64,000 nt of DNA, taken from positions 1-64,000 of the forward strand of contig NZ_PYGE01000023.1 of the NCBI RefSeq assembly GCF_003014555.1, given 5' to 3'. The stretch's first letter is position 1. Each line of letters opens with the position of its first letter. Positions 19,472 through 28,283 of the stretch are shown in pieces. Below the pieces are notes generated by a model. The model did not search any database. It saw only the letters and a list, made by a program, of their open reading frames with translations, and was not told where the DNA came from. This stretch comes from Haloactinopolyspora alba. Its GTDB lineage: Bacteria > Actinomycetota > Actinomycetes > Jiangellales > Jiangellaceae. The position numbers and the translations under genes were made by a program.

Positions 19472-19721
19472 ACAGCCGTACCTCCTCGTCCCGGGAGCGC
19501 CGGACCGAGATGATCCGAATCCGGCTCTGCCGGCGCGTCACCACCGCCGACCAGCACCTGTCGTCAATTCGGCCGACGACCAACCATCGCGGCTCGTCCA
19601 CGGTTCGCGCCTCGACCTCCACACGAAGCGGATCGAGCCAGAGTCGTTGCGCTTCGACGAAGTCGATGCCGTGCTTTCCCTGATTCAGGACACGCTTTGT
19701 CGGATCGAACTCGAACTCCAA
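19461..19721 (-). CDS. brnT: BrnT-family ribonuclease toxin
   Basis: The 86-residue toxin has the family start FEFDPTKRVLNQGKHGIDF, then EAQRLWLDP, a beta-sheet core WLVVGRIDDRCWSAVVTRR, and RIRIISVRRSRDEEVRLYE. Known BrnT proteins are RelE-fold RNases. The start codon is TTG, with AGAGG eight bases upstream, which would keep expression low. It is followed immediately by the overlapping antitoxin gene. The A/T-rich operator differs from the surrounding DNA, consistent with acquisition of the module by transfer. Confidence 0.92.
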   Translation of the reverse strand: MEFEFDPTKRVLNQGKHGIDFVEAQRLWLDPLRVEVEARTVDEPRWLVVGRIDDRCWSAVVTRRQSRIRIISVRRSRDEEVRLYEG

Positions 19722-19729
19722 GCCACACC

Positions 19730-19765
19730 TCTATGGTATAGAAAGTATACTACTTCTATCATAGA
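19730..19765. promoter_or_regulatory. 36-base palindromic operator of brnTA
   Basis: TCTATGGTATAGAAAGTA (19730-19747) is followed directly by its imperfect reverse complement (19748-19765). It is strikingly A/T-rich for this genome and lies eight bases upstream of the brnT TTG codon. It overlaps where the promoter must be, so it should be the BrnA autorepression site. Confidence 0.65.
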
Positions 19766-19774
19766 GAGTCGAGA

Positions 19775-20977
19775 TCAGCCCTGTGGGCCGCGGCCGCTCC
19801 AGCTCCAGGCGTAGGCGCCGTCGTCGCTGTCGGAACCGGCCTCGCCGATCTCCAGCGGGCGGAAGGTGTCGACCATGACCGCGAGCTCGTCGAAGTAGTC
19901 CTTGCCCAGGGCCCGCTCGATGGCGGCCGGCTGCGGGCCGTGCGAGTGCCCGCCGGGGTGCAGGGTGATGGACCCCTGGCCGATCCCGGAGCCCTTGCGC
20001 GCCTCGTAGTCGCCGCCGCAGTAGAACATGACCTCGTCGGAGTCGACGTTGGAGTGGTAGTACGGCACCGGCACGGCCAGCGGGTGGTAGTCGACCTTCC
20101 GCGGCACGAAGTTGCAGATGACGAAGTTGTACCCCTCGAACACCTGGTGCGCCGGCGGCGGCTGATGGATCCGGCCGGTGATCGGCTCGAAGTCGGCGAC
20201 GTTGAACGTGTACGGGTACAGGCACCCGTCCCAGCCCACCACGTCGAACGGATGCGTCGGATACACGACGACGCTGCCCACCAGGCCGGACGGGCCGTGG
20301 CCGCGGTGCTTGGTGAACACCTCCACGTCCGCGCCCTCGGTGACGAACGGCTCGGGCGGCGCGGTGAGGTCGCGCTCGCAGTACGGCGAGTGCTCGAGGA
20401 ACTGCCCGTACCGGGACAGGTACCGCTTGGGCGGCGCGATGTGCGAGTTCGCCTCGATGCAGTACGCCCGCAACGGGCCCTCGCCGGTCGGCACCCAGCG
20501 GTGCACGGTCGCGCGCGGGATGATCGCGTAGTCGCCCGCGCGCACCTGCAGGACGCCGAACATCGTCTCCAGCGTCGCCTCGCCGTCCTCGACGTACACG
20601 CACTCGTCGCCGATCGCGTTGCGATACAGCGGCGACGACTCCCCGGCCGCGACGTACGCGATGCGCACGTCGCCGTTACCCAGCAGCAGCCGGCGTCCGG
20701 TGACGACGTCCTGCGCCTTCCACTCGTGCCCGGGGAACAGGTCGTGCGTCTTGAGGTGCAGCGGCTTGAGCGGGTGGTTGGCGACGGTCCGCGCGTCGGG
20801 CAACTCCCAGACGCGCGAGTCGACGATGGCCGAGGGGACGCCGGCGTGGTACAGCAGCGAGGAGTCGGACGAGAACCCCTCCTCCCCCATGAGCTCCTCG
20901 TAGTACAGCGCGCCGTCGGGCCGGCGGAACTGGGTGTGGCGTTTCGGCGGGATCTCGCCGACGGTGCGGTAGTACAT
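19775..20977 (-). CDS. hmgA: Homogentisate 1,2-dioxygenase
   Basis: This iron dioxygenase opens the ring of homogentisate to maleylacetoacetate in tyrosine/phenylalanine catabolism. The protein of about 400 residues starts MYYRTVGEIPPKRHTQFR. It contains the cupin core with iron ligands near the C-terminus (NFVPRKVDYHPLAVPVPYYH, then VDSDEVMFYCGGDYEARKG and ITLHPGGHSHGPQP). An upstream start at 21013 is open but not family-like. It is divergent from the 21087 gene and fahA, together forming the homogentisate locus. Confidence 0.95.
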   Translation of the reverse strand: MYYRTVGEIPPKRHTQFRRPDGALYYEELMGEEGFSSDSSLLYHAGVPSAIVDSRVWELPDARTVANHPLKPLHLKTHDLFPGHEWKAQDVVTGRRLLLGNGDVRIAYVAAGESSPLYRNAIGDECVYVEDGEATLETMFGVLQVRAGDYAIIPRATVHRWVPTGEGPLRAYCIEANSHIAPPKRYLSRYGQFLEHSPYCERDLTAPPEPFVTEGADVEVFTKHRGHGPSGLVGSVVVYPTHPFDVVGWDGCLYPYTFNVADFEPITGRIHQPPPAHQVFEGYNFVICNFVPRKVDYHPLAVPVPYYHSNVDSDEVMFYCGGDYEARKGSGIGQGSITLHPGGHSHGPQPAAIERALGKDYFDELAVMVDTFRPLEIGEAGSDSDDGAYAWSWSGRGPQG

Positions 20978-21086
20978 CGCGGACACCACCTGTAATCCGA
21001 TTATCGAACGCACTTGCTCATATATCGACCAGCGTTGACGATGGGTCCAACCGTGTCAACCAGGGATCACACGAGAGGATGCGGCC

Positions 21087-21971
21087 ATGGCGACGGCTGC
21101 CCCGGTACCTGCGAACCTGCCCGCGCTCTTCGACCACCTCGTGGACGACGCCGCGGTCTTCCCGCCCGGCAACCTGCCGCTGCCGAGTGCCGTCACCGCG
21201 CACCTCGGTCACCGACGGCAGTGGTACGCGCCGTTCGTCGGGCCACTGCTGTGCCCGAGCTCCCGGCTCGCCGAGCTGGGTGAGCTGATCACCGGCACCG
21301 CCCTGGACGTCCGGGTGGTCGTCGACACCGGCACCGCCGGCGTACTCGAGGCGGTCGACACCGTCACCGGCGACAGCCGGATGGTCCTGCGCGGCGTCGA
21401 GCTCGCGCTGCGCGGCGATCCGCTCGCCGACACCGCCGCGCGCGCGGTCGCGGCCGTCGACGCCGCGCTCGGCGGCCCCGACGACGACGTGCCGGCCTAC
21501 GTGGAGGTACCGCTGCAGCCGGGCTGGGAGCGCGCGCTCGACGTCGTCGCCGAGGCCGGCCACCGCGCGAAACTACGGACCGGGACCCCGGAACCCGGCG
21601 GCGCACCGCCGGAGGCCGACGTCGCCGCGTTCCTCACCGGATGTCTCGACCGGGAGGTCGCGTTCAAGTGCACCGCCGGGCTGCACCATGCCGTCCGGCA
21701 CACCGTCGGCGACCACGCCGAGCACGGCTTCCTCAACGTCGCGCTCGCCGTCGGCGACATTCTGGCCGGCGCCGAACGGGAGACCGCCGCCGCGACGCTG
21801 GCCGACGGCGACGTCGCCCGGGTGACCGGACGCGCGGCGGAGCTGCCTACGGCCACCGCCACGTCCGTGCGCCGGTGGTTCCGTTCGTTCGGTTCCTGCA
21901 GCATCGACGATCCGCTGGGTGAGCTGGTTCGGCTCCGGCTCGTCGACGCGCCCGATACTCTCGACCGATGA
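21087..21971 (+). CDS. Conserved protein of unknown function in the homogentisate locus
   Basis: The 294-residue soluble protein shows no family I can name. It has an N-terminal LFDHLVDDAAVFPPGNLPL segment, a central HRAKLRTGTPEPGG stretch and the striking VAFKCTAGLHHAVRHTVG. The pattern of Lys-Arg, Gly and TAGLHH resembles TIM-barrel active-site loops. It overlaps fahA by four bases (ATGA) and is divergent from hmgA, so a job in homogentisate breakdown is likely. Since no maleylacetoacetate isomerase is seen, that missing step is one possibility, but this is speculation. Confidence 0.8.
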   Translation: MATAAPVPANLPALFDHLVDDAAVFPPGNLPLPSAVTAHLGHRRQWYAPFVGPLLCPSSRLAELGELITGTALDVRVVVDTGTAGVLEAVDTVTGDSRMVLRGVELALRGDPLADTAARAVAAVDAALGGPDDDVPAYVEVPLQPGWERALDVVAEAGHRAKLRTGTPEPGGAPPEADVAAFLTGCLDREVAFKCTAGLHHAVRHTVGDHAEHGFLNVALAVGDILAGAERETAAATLADGDVARVTGRAAELPTATATSVRRWFRSFGSCSIDDPLGELVRLRLVDAPDTLDR

Positions 21972-23200
21972 ACGCCGCGCCCTCGCCCGTGAACAGTTGG
22001 ATCGACATCGCCGACGAGGCGGCGTTCGGCGCCCGTACACTGCCGTACGGCGTGTTCTCCACCGACGGTGAGGAGCCCCGTGTCGGCGTCGCCGTCGGCG
22101 AGCACGTCCTCGATCTGGCGCCGCTGGCAGCAGTCGAAGGCCTCGACGGCGCGCACCTGTTCGCTCAGCCGTCCCTGAACCCGTTCCTGGCCGCCGGGTC
22201 GGCGGCGTGGGCAGCCGTGCGGGGGTGGGTGGTCGAGCTGGTCACCGAGGAGATCCACCGCGAGCTCGTCGAACCGCACCTGATGCCCGCGTCCCGGGTG
22301 ACCATGCACCTGCCGTTCGAGGTCGCCGACTTCGTCGACTTCTACGCGTCGCAGTCGCACGCCGAGAACATGGGCCGGTTCTTCCGCCCGGACTCCCCGT
22401 CGCTGCCGCCGGCATGGCGACACCTGCCGATCGGCTACCACGGCCGTTCCGCGACCGTCGTGGTGTCCGGAACCGACGTCACCCGGCCCAGCGGGCTGCG
22501 CAAGGTCGCCGACGTCCCGGAGTTCGGGCCCTCGCGCCGGCTGGACATCGAGGCCGAAGTCGGCTTCGTCGTCGGGCGCCCGTCGCAGCTGGGAAACCCC
22601 GTCGCGGTACCGGAATTCGCCGAGCACGTGTTCGGGATGGTGCTGGTGAACGACTGGTCGGCACGCGACATCCAGGGGTTCGAGGCCATGCCGCTCGGCC
22701 CGTTCCTCGGCAAGTCGTTCGCCACCTCGATCTCGCCGTGGGTCGTGCCGCTGGCCGCGCTGGAGCACGCCCGCATCGACCCGCCGGTCCGCGACCCCGA
22801 GCCGGCCGAGTACCTGCGTGACGCCGAGCCCTGGGGCCTCGACCTGCGCCTGGAGGTCGAGTGGAACGGCACGGTCGTGTCGCACCCGCCGTTCGCGGAC
22901 ATGTACTGGACGCCGGCGCAGCAGCTGGCGCACCTGACCGCTAACGGCGCCGCCGTGCGCACCGGCGACCTCTACGCCTCCGGGACGGTCAGCGGCCCGG
23001 AGGCCGATCAGCGCGGCAGCTTCCTCGAGCTGAGCTGGAACGGCAGCGAGCCGGTCGAGCTGGCCGACGGGACCACGCGCACATTCCTCGAGGACGGCGA
23101 CGTCGTCACGGTGCGCGCCACCGCGCCCGGCCCGGACGGCACCCGGATCGGCCTGGGCGCGGTCACCGGGCGCATCACCCCTGCACCTTCCTTCCCATGA
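21968..23200 (+). CDS. fahA: Fumarylacetoacetase
   Basis: This enzyme cleaves fumarylacetoacetate to fumarate and acetoacetate, the last step of tyrosine catabolism. The 410-residue protein has the FAH N-terminal domain and the catalytic domain with DFYASQSHAENMGRFFRP, LPIGYHGRSATVVVSG, EAEVGFVVGRP and MVLVNDWSARDIQGFE. It is coupled to the upstream unknown gene. Its stop codon lies inside the left arm of the palindromic element at 23197. Confidence 0.96.
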   Translation: MNAAPSPVNSWIDIADEAAFGARTLPYGVFSTDGEEPRVGVAVGEHVLDLAPLAAVEGLDGAHLFAQPSLNPFLAAGSAAWAAVRGWVVELVTEEIHRELVEPHLMPASRVTMHLPFEVADFVDFYASQSHAENMGRFFRPDSPSLPPAWRHLPIGYHGRSATVVVSGTDVTRPSGLRKVADVPEFGPSRRLDIEAEVGFVVGRPSQLGNPVAVPEFAEHVFGMVLVNDWSARDIQGFEAMPLGPFLGKSFATSISPWVVPLAALEHARIDPPVRDPEPAEYLRDAEPWGLDLRLEVEWNGTVVSHPPFADMYWTPAQQLAHLTANGAAVRTGDLYASGTVSGPEADQRGSFLELSWNGSEPVELADGTTRTFLEDGDVVTVRATAPGPDGTRIGLGAVTGRITPAPSFP

Positions 23201-23247
23201 TCATCGGCACTTAGCCGTCATATAGGCAGGTAAGTGCCGATGATCAT
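23197..23247. repeat. Palindromic element, copy 2 (17-bp arms, different loop)
   Basis: The arms at 23197-23213 and 23231-23247 are perfect reverse complements. The first 16 bases equal those of copy 1 at 15484, the loop is 17 bases and unrelated, and the flanks CCC and CGGGG are kept. The fahA stop (23198-23200) and the stop of the convergent ltrA-like gene (23244-23246) both lie within the arms. It therefore works as the shared end of two genes. Confidence 0.85.
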
Positions 23248-24443
23248 CGGGGAGCGGACGCGGGCCGACTGCTCATGCGCTGGGTGTAGACGGCGAGACC
23301 GACCATGACGAGCACGGTCGACAGACCGAGGGCGAACGGCTCCAGCTCGTCGCGGGCCGCGTAGGTCAGCACGCCGACGAGAACCAGCAGCCCGCCGGCG
23401 ATGTAACGCGACCGGGCGACTTGGCCGGTGCGTGACCGCAGGTAGAGCACGTTGCCCACCAGATAGAGCAGCGGTCCCCCGACGGTGGTCAGGACCATCG
23501 GACCGTCGAGGTGATCGTGCGTCGTCCGCAGCTCGATCGAGACGGCCACGACGATCGCACCCGCGACCATGACCGAGTGCGCGTACGCGAACGCCGAGCG
23601 CAGCACACGGGTCTCGCCCCGCTCCCCGCTGTGGTCGGCCACCTCCGGCCCGGCGATGGCGAAGTAGTTCCACCACTGCACCAGCAGCCCGACGAAGCCG
23701 AGGATCGTGACCACCACCGCGCTGGTGCTGATCACGTCCAGCTCGGACAGCGTGAAGCCCATGATCAGGATGGACTCGCCGAGCGCGATGATGAACACCA
23801 GCCGGTTCCGCTCAGCGAGGTGTTCGGCGTCCACCGGCCACGTGCTCATCGGCGCCGAACCGAGCCCGGGCACGCGGAAGTCCGCGCGCGGCGCCAGGTA
23901 GTCGATGGCCAGCGCCAGCAGCCACACCCACAGCCGCGCGTCCTCGGGCGCCAGCGCGCCGACGATCCACAGCACACCGGCGACCGCGCTCCACGTGAAC
24001 AGGTGCAGGTAGTTGCGGCCGAGCTGCTTGCCGCGCGCCGCGTACATCATGAACAGCGGGCGCAGGAGCTGCGCGAACACGAAGCACCCCGCGAACAGCA
24101 GGCCGTCCTCGTCGAACGCGTGCGGCAGCGCCAGCGCCATGCCGAGCCCGGCCAGCATGAGCACGGCATTGAACAGCCGCACCCATCCGTTACGCGGGTC
24201 GAGCCAGTTCATCGCCCACGCCGTGTAGTTCCACGCCCACCACACGGCCAGGTACAGCACGCCGACCTGGGCGGCACCGGACCAGGTCGGGTCGGCGAGC
24301 AGCGTGTGCGAGATCTGGATGATCGCGAACACGTAGACGAGGTCGAAGAACAGCTCGATCGGGCCGACCTCGGATCTGCGCGGCCCGCTCTCGGGTCGGG
24401 TCAGTACGGAGGCGAACCGGCCGACCGGCGCCGTCTCACTCAT
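23244..24443 (-). CDS. ltrA: Low temperature requirement A family membrane protein
   Basis: The 399-residue polytopic protein of the LtrA family (originally linked to growth of Listeria at low temperature) has unknown molecular function. It has the family start VGPIELFFDLVYVFAIIQIS. About ten to twelve membrane segments follow, with AVWWAWNYTAWAMNWLDP and RNRLVFIIALGESILIMG. GGGAG precedes the ATG. It is a single gene, convergent with fahA across the palindrome. Confidence 0.93.
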   Translation of the reverse strand: MSETAPVGRFASVLTRPESGPRRSEVGPIELFFDLVYVFAIIQISHTLLADPTWSGAAQVGVLYLAVWWAWNYTAWAMNWLDPRNGWVRLFNAVLMLAGLGMALALPHAFDEDGLLFAGCFVFAQLLRPLFMMYAARGKQLGRNYLHLFTWSAVAGVLWIVGALAPEDARLWVWLLALAIDYLAPRADFRVPGLGSAPMSTWPVDAEHLAERNRLVFIIALGESILIMGFTLSELDVISTSAVVVTILGFVGLLVQWWNYFAIAGPEVADHSGERGETRVLRSAFAYAHSVMVAGAIVVAVSIELRTTHDHLDGPMVLTTVGGPLLYLVGNVLYLRSRTGQVARSRYIAGGLLVLVGVLTYAARDELEPFALGLSTVLVMVGLAVYTQRMSSRPASAPR

Positions 24444-24519
24444 GGATCAGTGCTCCCTCTGCCGTTGGTCGCCCAGCAGAATCGCACACGTCGGCCGGAT
24501 CCGCCGCCCGGGACGGCGA

Positions 24520-26769
24520 TCAGTCCGCCGCGGCAGCGGCCTCGGCGGGACGTCCCCGCATCGCTCGCCACGCGGGCAGCAGCGTCGCGGCCAACGTCAG
24601 GACGAACGCGGCGGCGACGACGGTCACGTAGATCAGCACCGGTCCCGACGGCGCCGCCGAACCGGTCCGTGCCACGCTGAACGGCACGAGCGTCGCGGCT
24701 GCCGCCACCGTGCCCAGGACGACTCCGACACCGGCGACCAGCACACCCTCCAGGCCGAGCATCCGCAGCACCTGCGCCCGCGTCGCCCCGGTCAGCCGCT
24801 GCAGCCCGAACTCGCGGCGCCGGGCACCGGCGCTCGAGACGAGCGTGTTGACCATCGAGATCGCCGCGTACGCGACGATCATGGCGACGAGCGTGTAGTT
24901 GGCGAACGCCATGGTGTGCTGCTGCTCGGCGTGCGCGTCGAACAACGCGTCCCGGTCGGACACCCGGGCGCCGGGAACGTCCCCGGTCAGCGCGTCCAGC
25001 TTCGTCACCATGCGCTCGCCGTCCGCGCCCGGCCCGGCCGCCACGAGGATCTCCTCCGCCCGGCCGTCGGTCGTGTGCCGCGCCAGGGTCCGGGCCGGGA
25101 CGAGCATCGTGTCGTAGTCCTCGTCGGCGGCGAACACGGCGGCCACCCGCAGCTCGCGTGTCGCGTTGTCGCCGAGGCGCACCGTGACGGAGTCCCCGAC
25201 CCCGACCTCGAGCCCGCGGGCGTGCTCGTCCTCCAGCGCGACCGTGTCGCCGCGCAGGTCGGTCAGGGCACCGGCGGACACGCTCACCGGCGTCGTGCCG
25301 GCGGCACCGGCAGCGCTCACGCCCTGCACCGTCCATCCGTCCTCGCCCTGCGCCGGGTCGTGCGGCTCCTCGACGAACGCGGTGCTGCGCACGTGCTCGG
25401 ACGCCGCCGCGACGCCGGGCACCTCGCGCAACCGGCCCACCAGTCCGGGGTCGGCACCGTCCGGCACGGTCACGACGGCGTCGGCGACGAACCCCTCCAC
25501 GAACTCGTCCCTGGCGGCGCGCTCCTCGGTGGTCTGCAGGTACAGCGTGCCGGTGGCGACACCGGTGAGCAGGATGACCGGCGCGACGACCGCGGCGGTC
25601 CGCGCGACCCGGCCCCGGGCGTTGAGCACCGCCAGGTGCCCGGAGAGCCCGGACAGGGCACGCACCGGCCACTGCAGGACCGCTGTCAGCATCCGGGTCA
25701 GCACAGGGCCGAGCAGTGCCAGGCCGACCGCCCACAGGAACACGGCCGGACCGGCCGTACTCGACGTCAGCGGCCCGCTCATGACCGTGACGGTGACGAT
25801 GCCGAGCGCGAGGCCGCCGGCGAGGAACAGCGCGCCGAACAGTGCGCGGGACGTGCCCATCGCCCTGCCCTCCAGCGACGCCTGCGCCAGCGCCTCGACC
25901 GGCCGGGTGCCGGCCGCCCGCCGGCCCGCGGCCAGAGCCCCGCCCACCGCTGCGAACACCGCGGCGCCGACGGCGACGACCGTCGGGATCCAGCCCTGGC
26001 GGAACGCCACGCCCTCGGGGACGACGCCGGCGTCGACCATCCGCTCGAACAGGAACTCGCCGAGCAGCGTCCCCGGGAACCAGGCCAGCGCGGTGGCGAC
26101 GACCGCGAGGATCAGCGCCTCTCCCAGAACCATCCGCCGCAACTGCCCCGGCGTGGCGCCGACCGCTCGCAGCAACGCGAGCTCGCGGCGGCGCTGCTGC
26201 ACCGACAGCGCGAGCATCGAGGCCACCCCGAACATCGACGCGATGACGGCCCAGCCGCCGAACACGCCGGCCAGCGAGATGAGCTCCTCCTGGCTGGCTT
26301 CGGCGCTGGGCACCTCGACCCGGCCCCGGTCGTCGCCCACGTACGTGGTCGCGGCGCGCTCGCCCAGCGCCTCGTCGACGTGTGCCCGCACCGTGGCCAC
26401 GTCCGTCCCGTCGTCGGCGGCGACGCCGACAGCGTCGAACGCGCCCGCGGGGGTGCCGTCGTCGAGCACGTGGCCCTCGACGCCGGCCACGCCCGCGACG
26501 CCGGCGAGGACGTCGACCAGGTCCGCGTCCAGCCGGACCCGCTCGGCCAGCACCGCCGTCTCGTCCGAGTCGGGAACCTGATAACGCTGGTCACCGGCGA
26601 CGACGACATCGGCGTCGGCCAGCCGCTGCGGAGGCACCGCGGTGCGGATCCCCGTCTCCATCAACCCGCCGCAGGCCATGACGATCGCCGCGCCCAGGAC
26701 CATCGTGACGAACGCGGCGGTGAACGCGCCAACGCGGAAGCGCATCGAGCGCAGGGCCAGAGTGATCAC
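24520..26769 (-). CDS. FtsX-like ABC permease, orphan
   Basis: The protein of about 749 residues has two FtsX/MacB-like modules. An N-terminal membrane anchor (MRFRVGAFTAAFVTMVLGAA) is followed by an extracellular region, three membrane segments, a fourth-fifth anchor pair, a second extracellular region and three C-terminal segments ending near AATLLPAWRAMRGRPAEA. The frame is open to 26886, but GTG at 26769 with GGAG upstream gives the usual N-terminus VITLALRSMRFRV. Such permeases pair with a MacB-type ATPase, yet none is encoded on either side, so its ATPase must come from elsewhere. Confidence 0.88.
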   Translation of the reverse strand: MITLALRSMRFRVGAFTAAFVTMVLGAAIVMACGGLMETGIRTAVPPQRLADADVVVAGDQRYQVPDSDETAVLAERVRLDADLVDVLAGVAGVAGVEGHVLDDGTPAGAFDAVGVAADDGTDVATVRAHVDEALGERAATTYVGDDRGRVEVPSAEASQEELISLAGVFGGWAVIASMFGVASMLALSVQQRRRELALLRAVGATPGQLRRMVLGEALILAVVATALAWFPGTLLGEFLFERMVDAGVVPEGVAFRQGWIPTVVAVGAAVFAAVGGALAAGRRAAGTRPVEALAQASLEGRAMGTSRALFGALFLAGGLALGIVTVTVMSGPLTSSTAGPAVFLWAVGLALLGPVLTRMLTAVLQWPVRALSGLSGHLAVLNARGRVARTAAVVAPVILLTGVATGTLYLQTTEERAARDEFVEGFVADAVVTVPDGADPGLVGRLREVPGVAAASEHVRSTAFVEEPHDPAQGEDGWTVQGVSAAGAAGTTPVSVSAGALTDLRGDTVALEDEHARGLEVGVGDSVTVRLGDNATRELRVAAVFAADEDYDTMLVPARTLARHTTDGRAEEILVAAGPGADGERMVTKLDALTGDVPGARVSDRDALFDAHAEQQHTMAFANYTLVAMIVAYAAISMVNTLVSSAGARRREFGLQRLTGATRAQVLRMLGLEGVLVAGVGVVLGTVAAAATLVPFSVARTGSAAPSGPVLIYVTVVAAAFVLTLAATLLPAWRAMRGRPAEAAAAAD

Positions 26770-26895
26770 GGGAGTCGCTCCATGCTCGTGCCGCGCCGGG
26801 TGCGCGATCGTCGGGAACGACGCTACGGAGCCCGGCACGCCCGGCCCATGGTGCTGACCAGCCAGTTCGGGTGGGGCCACCCCCACCGCGACGGG

Positions 26896-27828
26896 TCAGG
26901 CGTGGCTGGCGTGCTCGTGCTCGACGTGGCCCTCGGGCTCGATCTGGAAGGTGCTGTGCTCGATGTCGAAGTGCCCGGCGAGGCATTCGTGCAGGCCGTC
27001 CAGGACGGCGCCGGTCCCGCAGTCCGCCGCGGCGGTGTCAGTGACCACCACGTGCGCGGACAGCACCGGCACGCCGCTGGTGATCGTCCACGCGTGCAGG
27101 TCGTGGACGTCGACGACGCCCGGCGCCTCGAGCAGGTGCTGACGGACGTCCTCGAGGTCGACGCCCTTGGGCGTGGCCTCGAGCAGCACCGTGACGACGT
27201 CGCGCAGCAGCGACCACGCGCGGGGCAGAATCATCAGCCCGATCAGGATCGACGCGACCGCGTCGGCGCGGAGGTACCCGGTGGTCATGATCACCACCGC
27301 GGCGCCGACCACCGCGACCGAGCCGAGCGTGTCGCCGAGGACCTCGAGGTAGGCCCCGCGGACGTTGAGGCTGTCGCGCTGGCCGCTGCGCAACAGCAGC
27401 AGGGCAGCGAGGTTGCCGAGCAGACCGACCACGGCCACCAGCAGCATGAGGCCGCTGTCGACCTCGCCCGGATCGATCAGCCTGCGGACACCACCGACGA
27501 TCGCGAAGCCGCCGATGACGGCGACGACGACACCGTTGGTCAACGCCGCGAGGATCTCCGCGCGCTGCAGCCCGAACGTGGTCCGCGCGGTGGCCGGCCG
27601 GGCGGCGATGACCGTCGCCAGCAGTGCGAGCGCGACGCCGAACCCGTCGGCCAGCATGTGCCCGGCGTCGGCGAACAACGCCAGCGAGCCGGAGAGGACG
27701 GCGCCGACGACCTCGACGGTCAGGATCACGACGATGATCGCGAGCACCGCGACCATCCGCCGGCGATGTGCCTGAGCGGCGGTGACCGGCCGGCCCTCAC
27801 CCAGGCCGTGCCCGTGACCGGCCCCCAT
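26896..27828 (-). CDS. Cation diffusion facilitator (zinc-type) transporter
   Basis: The 310-residue CDF exporter has a His-rich N-terminus (MGAGHGHGLGEG). Six membrane segments carry the transport-site motifs LFADAGHMLADG (HxxxD) and a matching site in helix V (GSVAVVGAAVVIMTTG region). The cytosolic C-terminal metal-binding domain ends HVEHEHASHA. Its ATG shares a base with the stop of the ArsR-family gene (TGATG). This is a regulator-exporter operon for zinc or a similar divalent metal. Confidence 0.94.
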   Translation of the reverse strand: MGAGHGHGLGEGRPVTAAQAHRRRMVAVLAIIVVILTVEVVGAVLSGSLALFADAGHMLADGFGVALALLATVIAARPATARTTFGLQRAEILAALTNGVVVAVIGGFAIVGGVRRLIDPGEVDSGLMLLVAVVGLLGNLAALLLLRSGQRDSLNVRGAYLEVLGDTLGSVAVVGAAVVIMTTGYLRADAVASILIGLMILPRAWSLLRDVVTVLLEATPKGVDLEDVRQHLLEAPGVVDVHDLHAWTITSGVPVLSAHVVVTDTAAADCGTGAVLDGLHECLAGHFDIEHSTFQIEPEGHVEHEHASHA

Positions 27829-28283
27829 CAGTGCCTCCCAGGATGTGTGGCCGGGTGCGGGGCTGGGTGCGTGCCCGGATGCTCGTGCGGCTCACGTCCG
27901 TGCTCGGCGTGGGCCAGGCAACCGTGTACCGACGATCCGCACGTCACCGCCGCCGGACGATGATGCTCCGGACACAACTCGACCGTGGTGCCCGAGACGC
28001 CGAGCGCCTTCTCCGCCGCGGCCATCAAACCCCACAACTCGGAGTTCGCCAGCACGTAGAACGTGGCCCGGCCGTGCGGGTGGGCTTCCACCAGTCCGGC
28101 CGAGCGCAGGCATGCCAGGTGCCCGGAGACGGTCGACTGGGCCAAGCCCAGCTCAGCCGTGAGGTCGACCACCCGGCGCTCGCCGTCGGCCAGCAGCCGC
28201 AGGATCGCCAGCCGGGCCGGGTCCGCGAGGCTGTGGAAGAGCATCACGGCCGGTCCGTCCAGCGCCGTCCGATTCATCGTCAT
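27828..28283 (-). CDS. ArsR/SmtB-family metal sensor with a His-rich tail
   Basis: The 151-residue repressor has a winged helix from about 12 to 95 (FHSLADPARLAILRLLADGE, GLAQSTVSGHLACLRSAGLV, HPHGRATFYVL). A C-terminal tail of about 45 residues is unusually rich in His and contains Cys (CPEHHRP, CGSSVHGCLAHAEHG, HEHPGTHPAPH). It lies directly ahead of the CDF exporter. Metal binding should release it from its own promoter, as in CzrA/SmtB systems. The tail could be an extra metal site. Confidence 0.93.
   Translation of the reverse strand: MTMNRTALDGPAVMLFHSLADPARLAILRLLADGERRVVDLTAELGLAQSTVSGHLACLRSAGLVEAHPHGRATFYVLANSELWGLMAAAEKALGVSGTTVELCPEHHRPAAVTCGSSVHGCLAHAEHGREPHEHPGTHPAPHPATHPGRH

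Noticed and set aside
15484-23247. The two palindromes as ends of one composite transposon
   Set aside because: There is no transposase or other mobility gene between them, the enclosed genes are unrelated chromosomal functions, and each element is complete by itself.
24442-27963. A 1173-residue plus-strand frame opposite the FtsX and CDF genes
   Set aside because: Its translation is Arg/His/Gln-rich without motifs and lies antisense to two clear genes, as expected in high-GC DNA.
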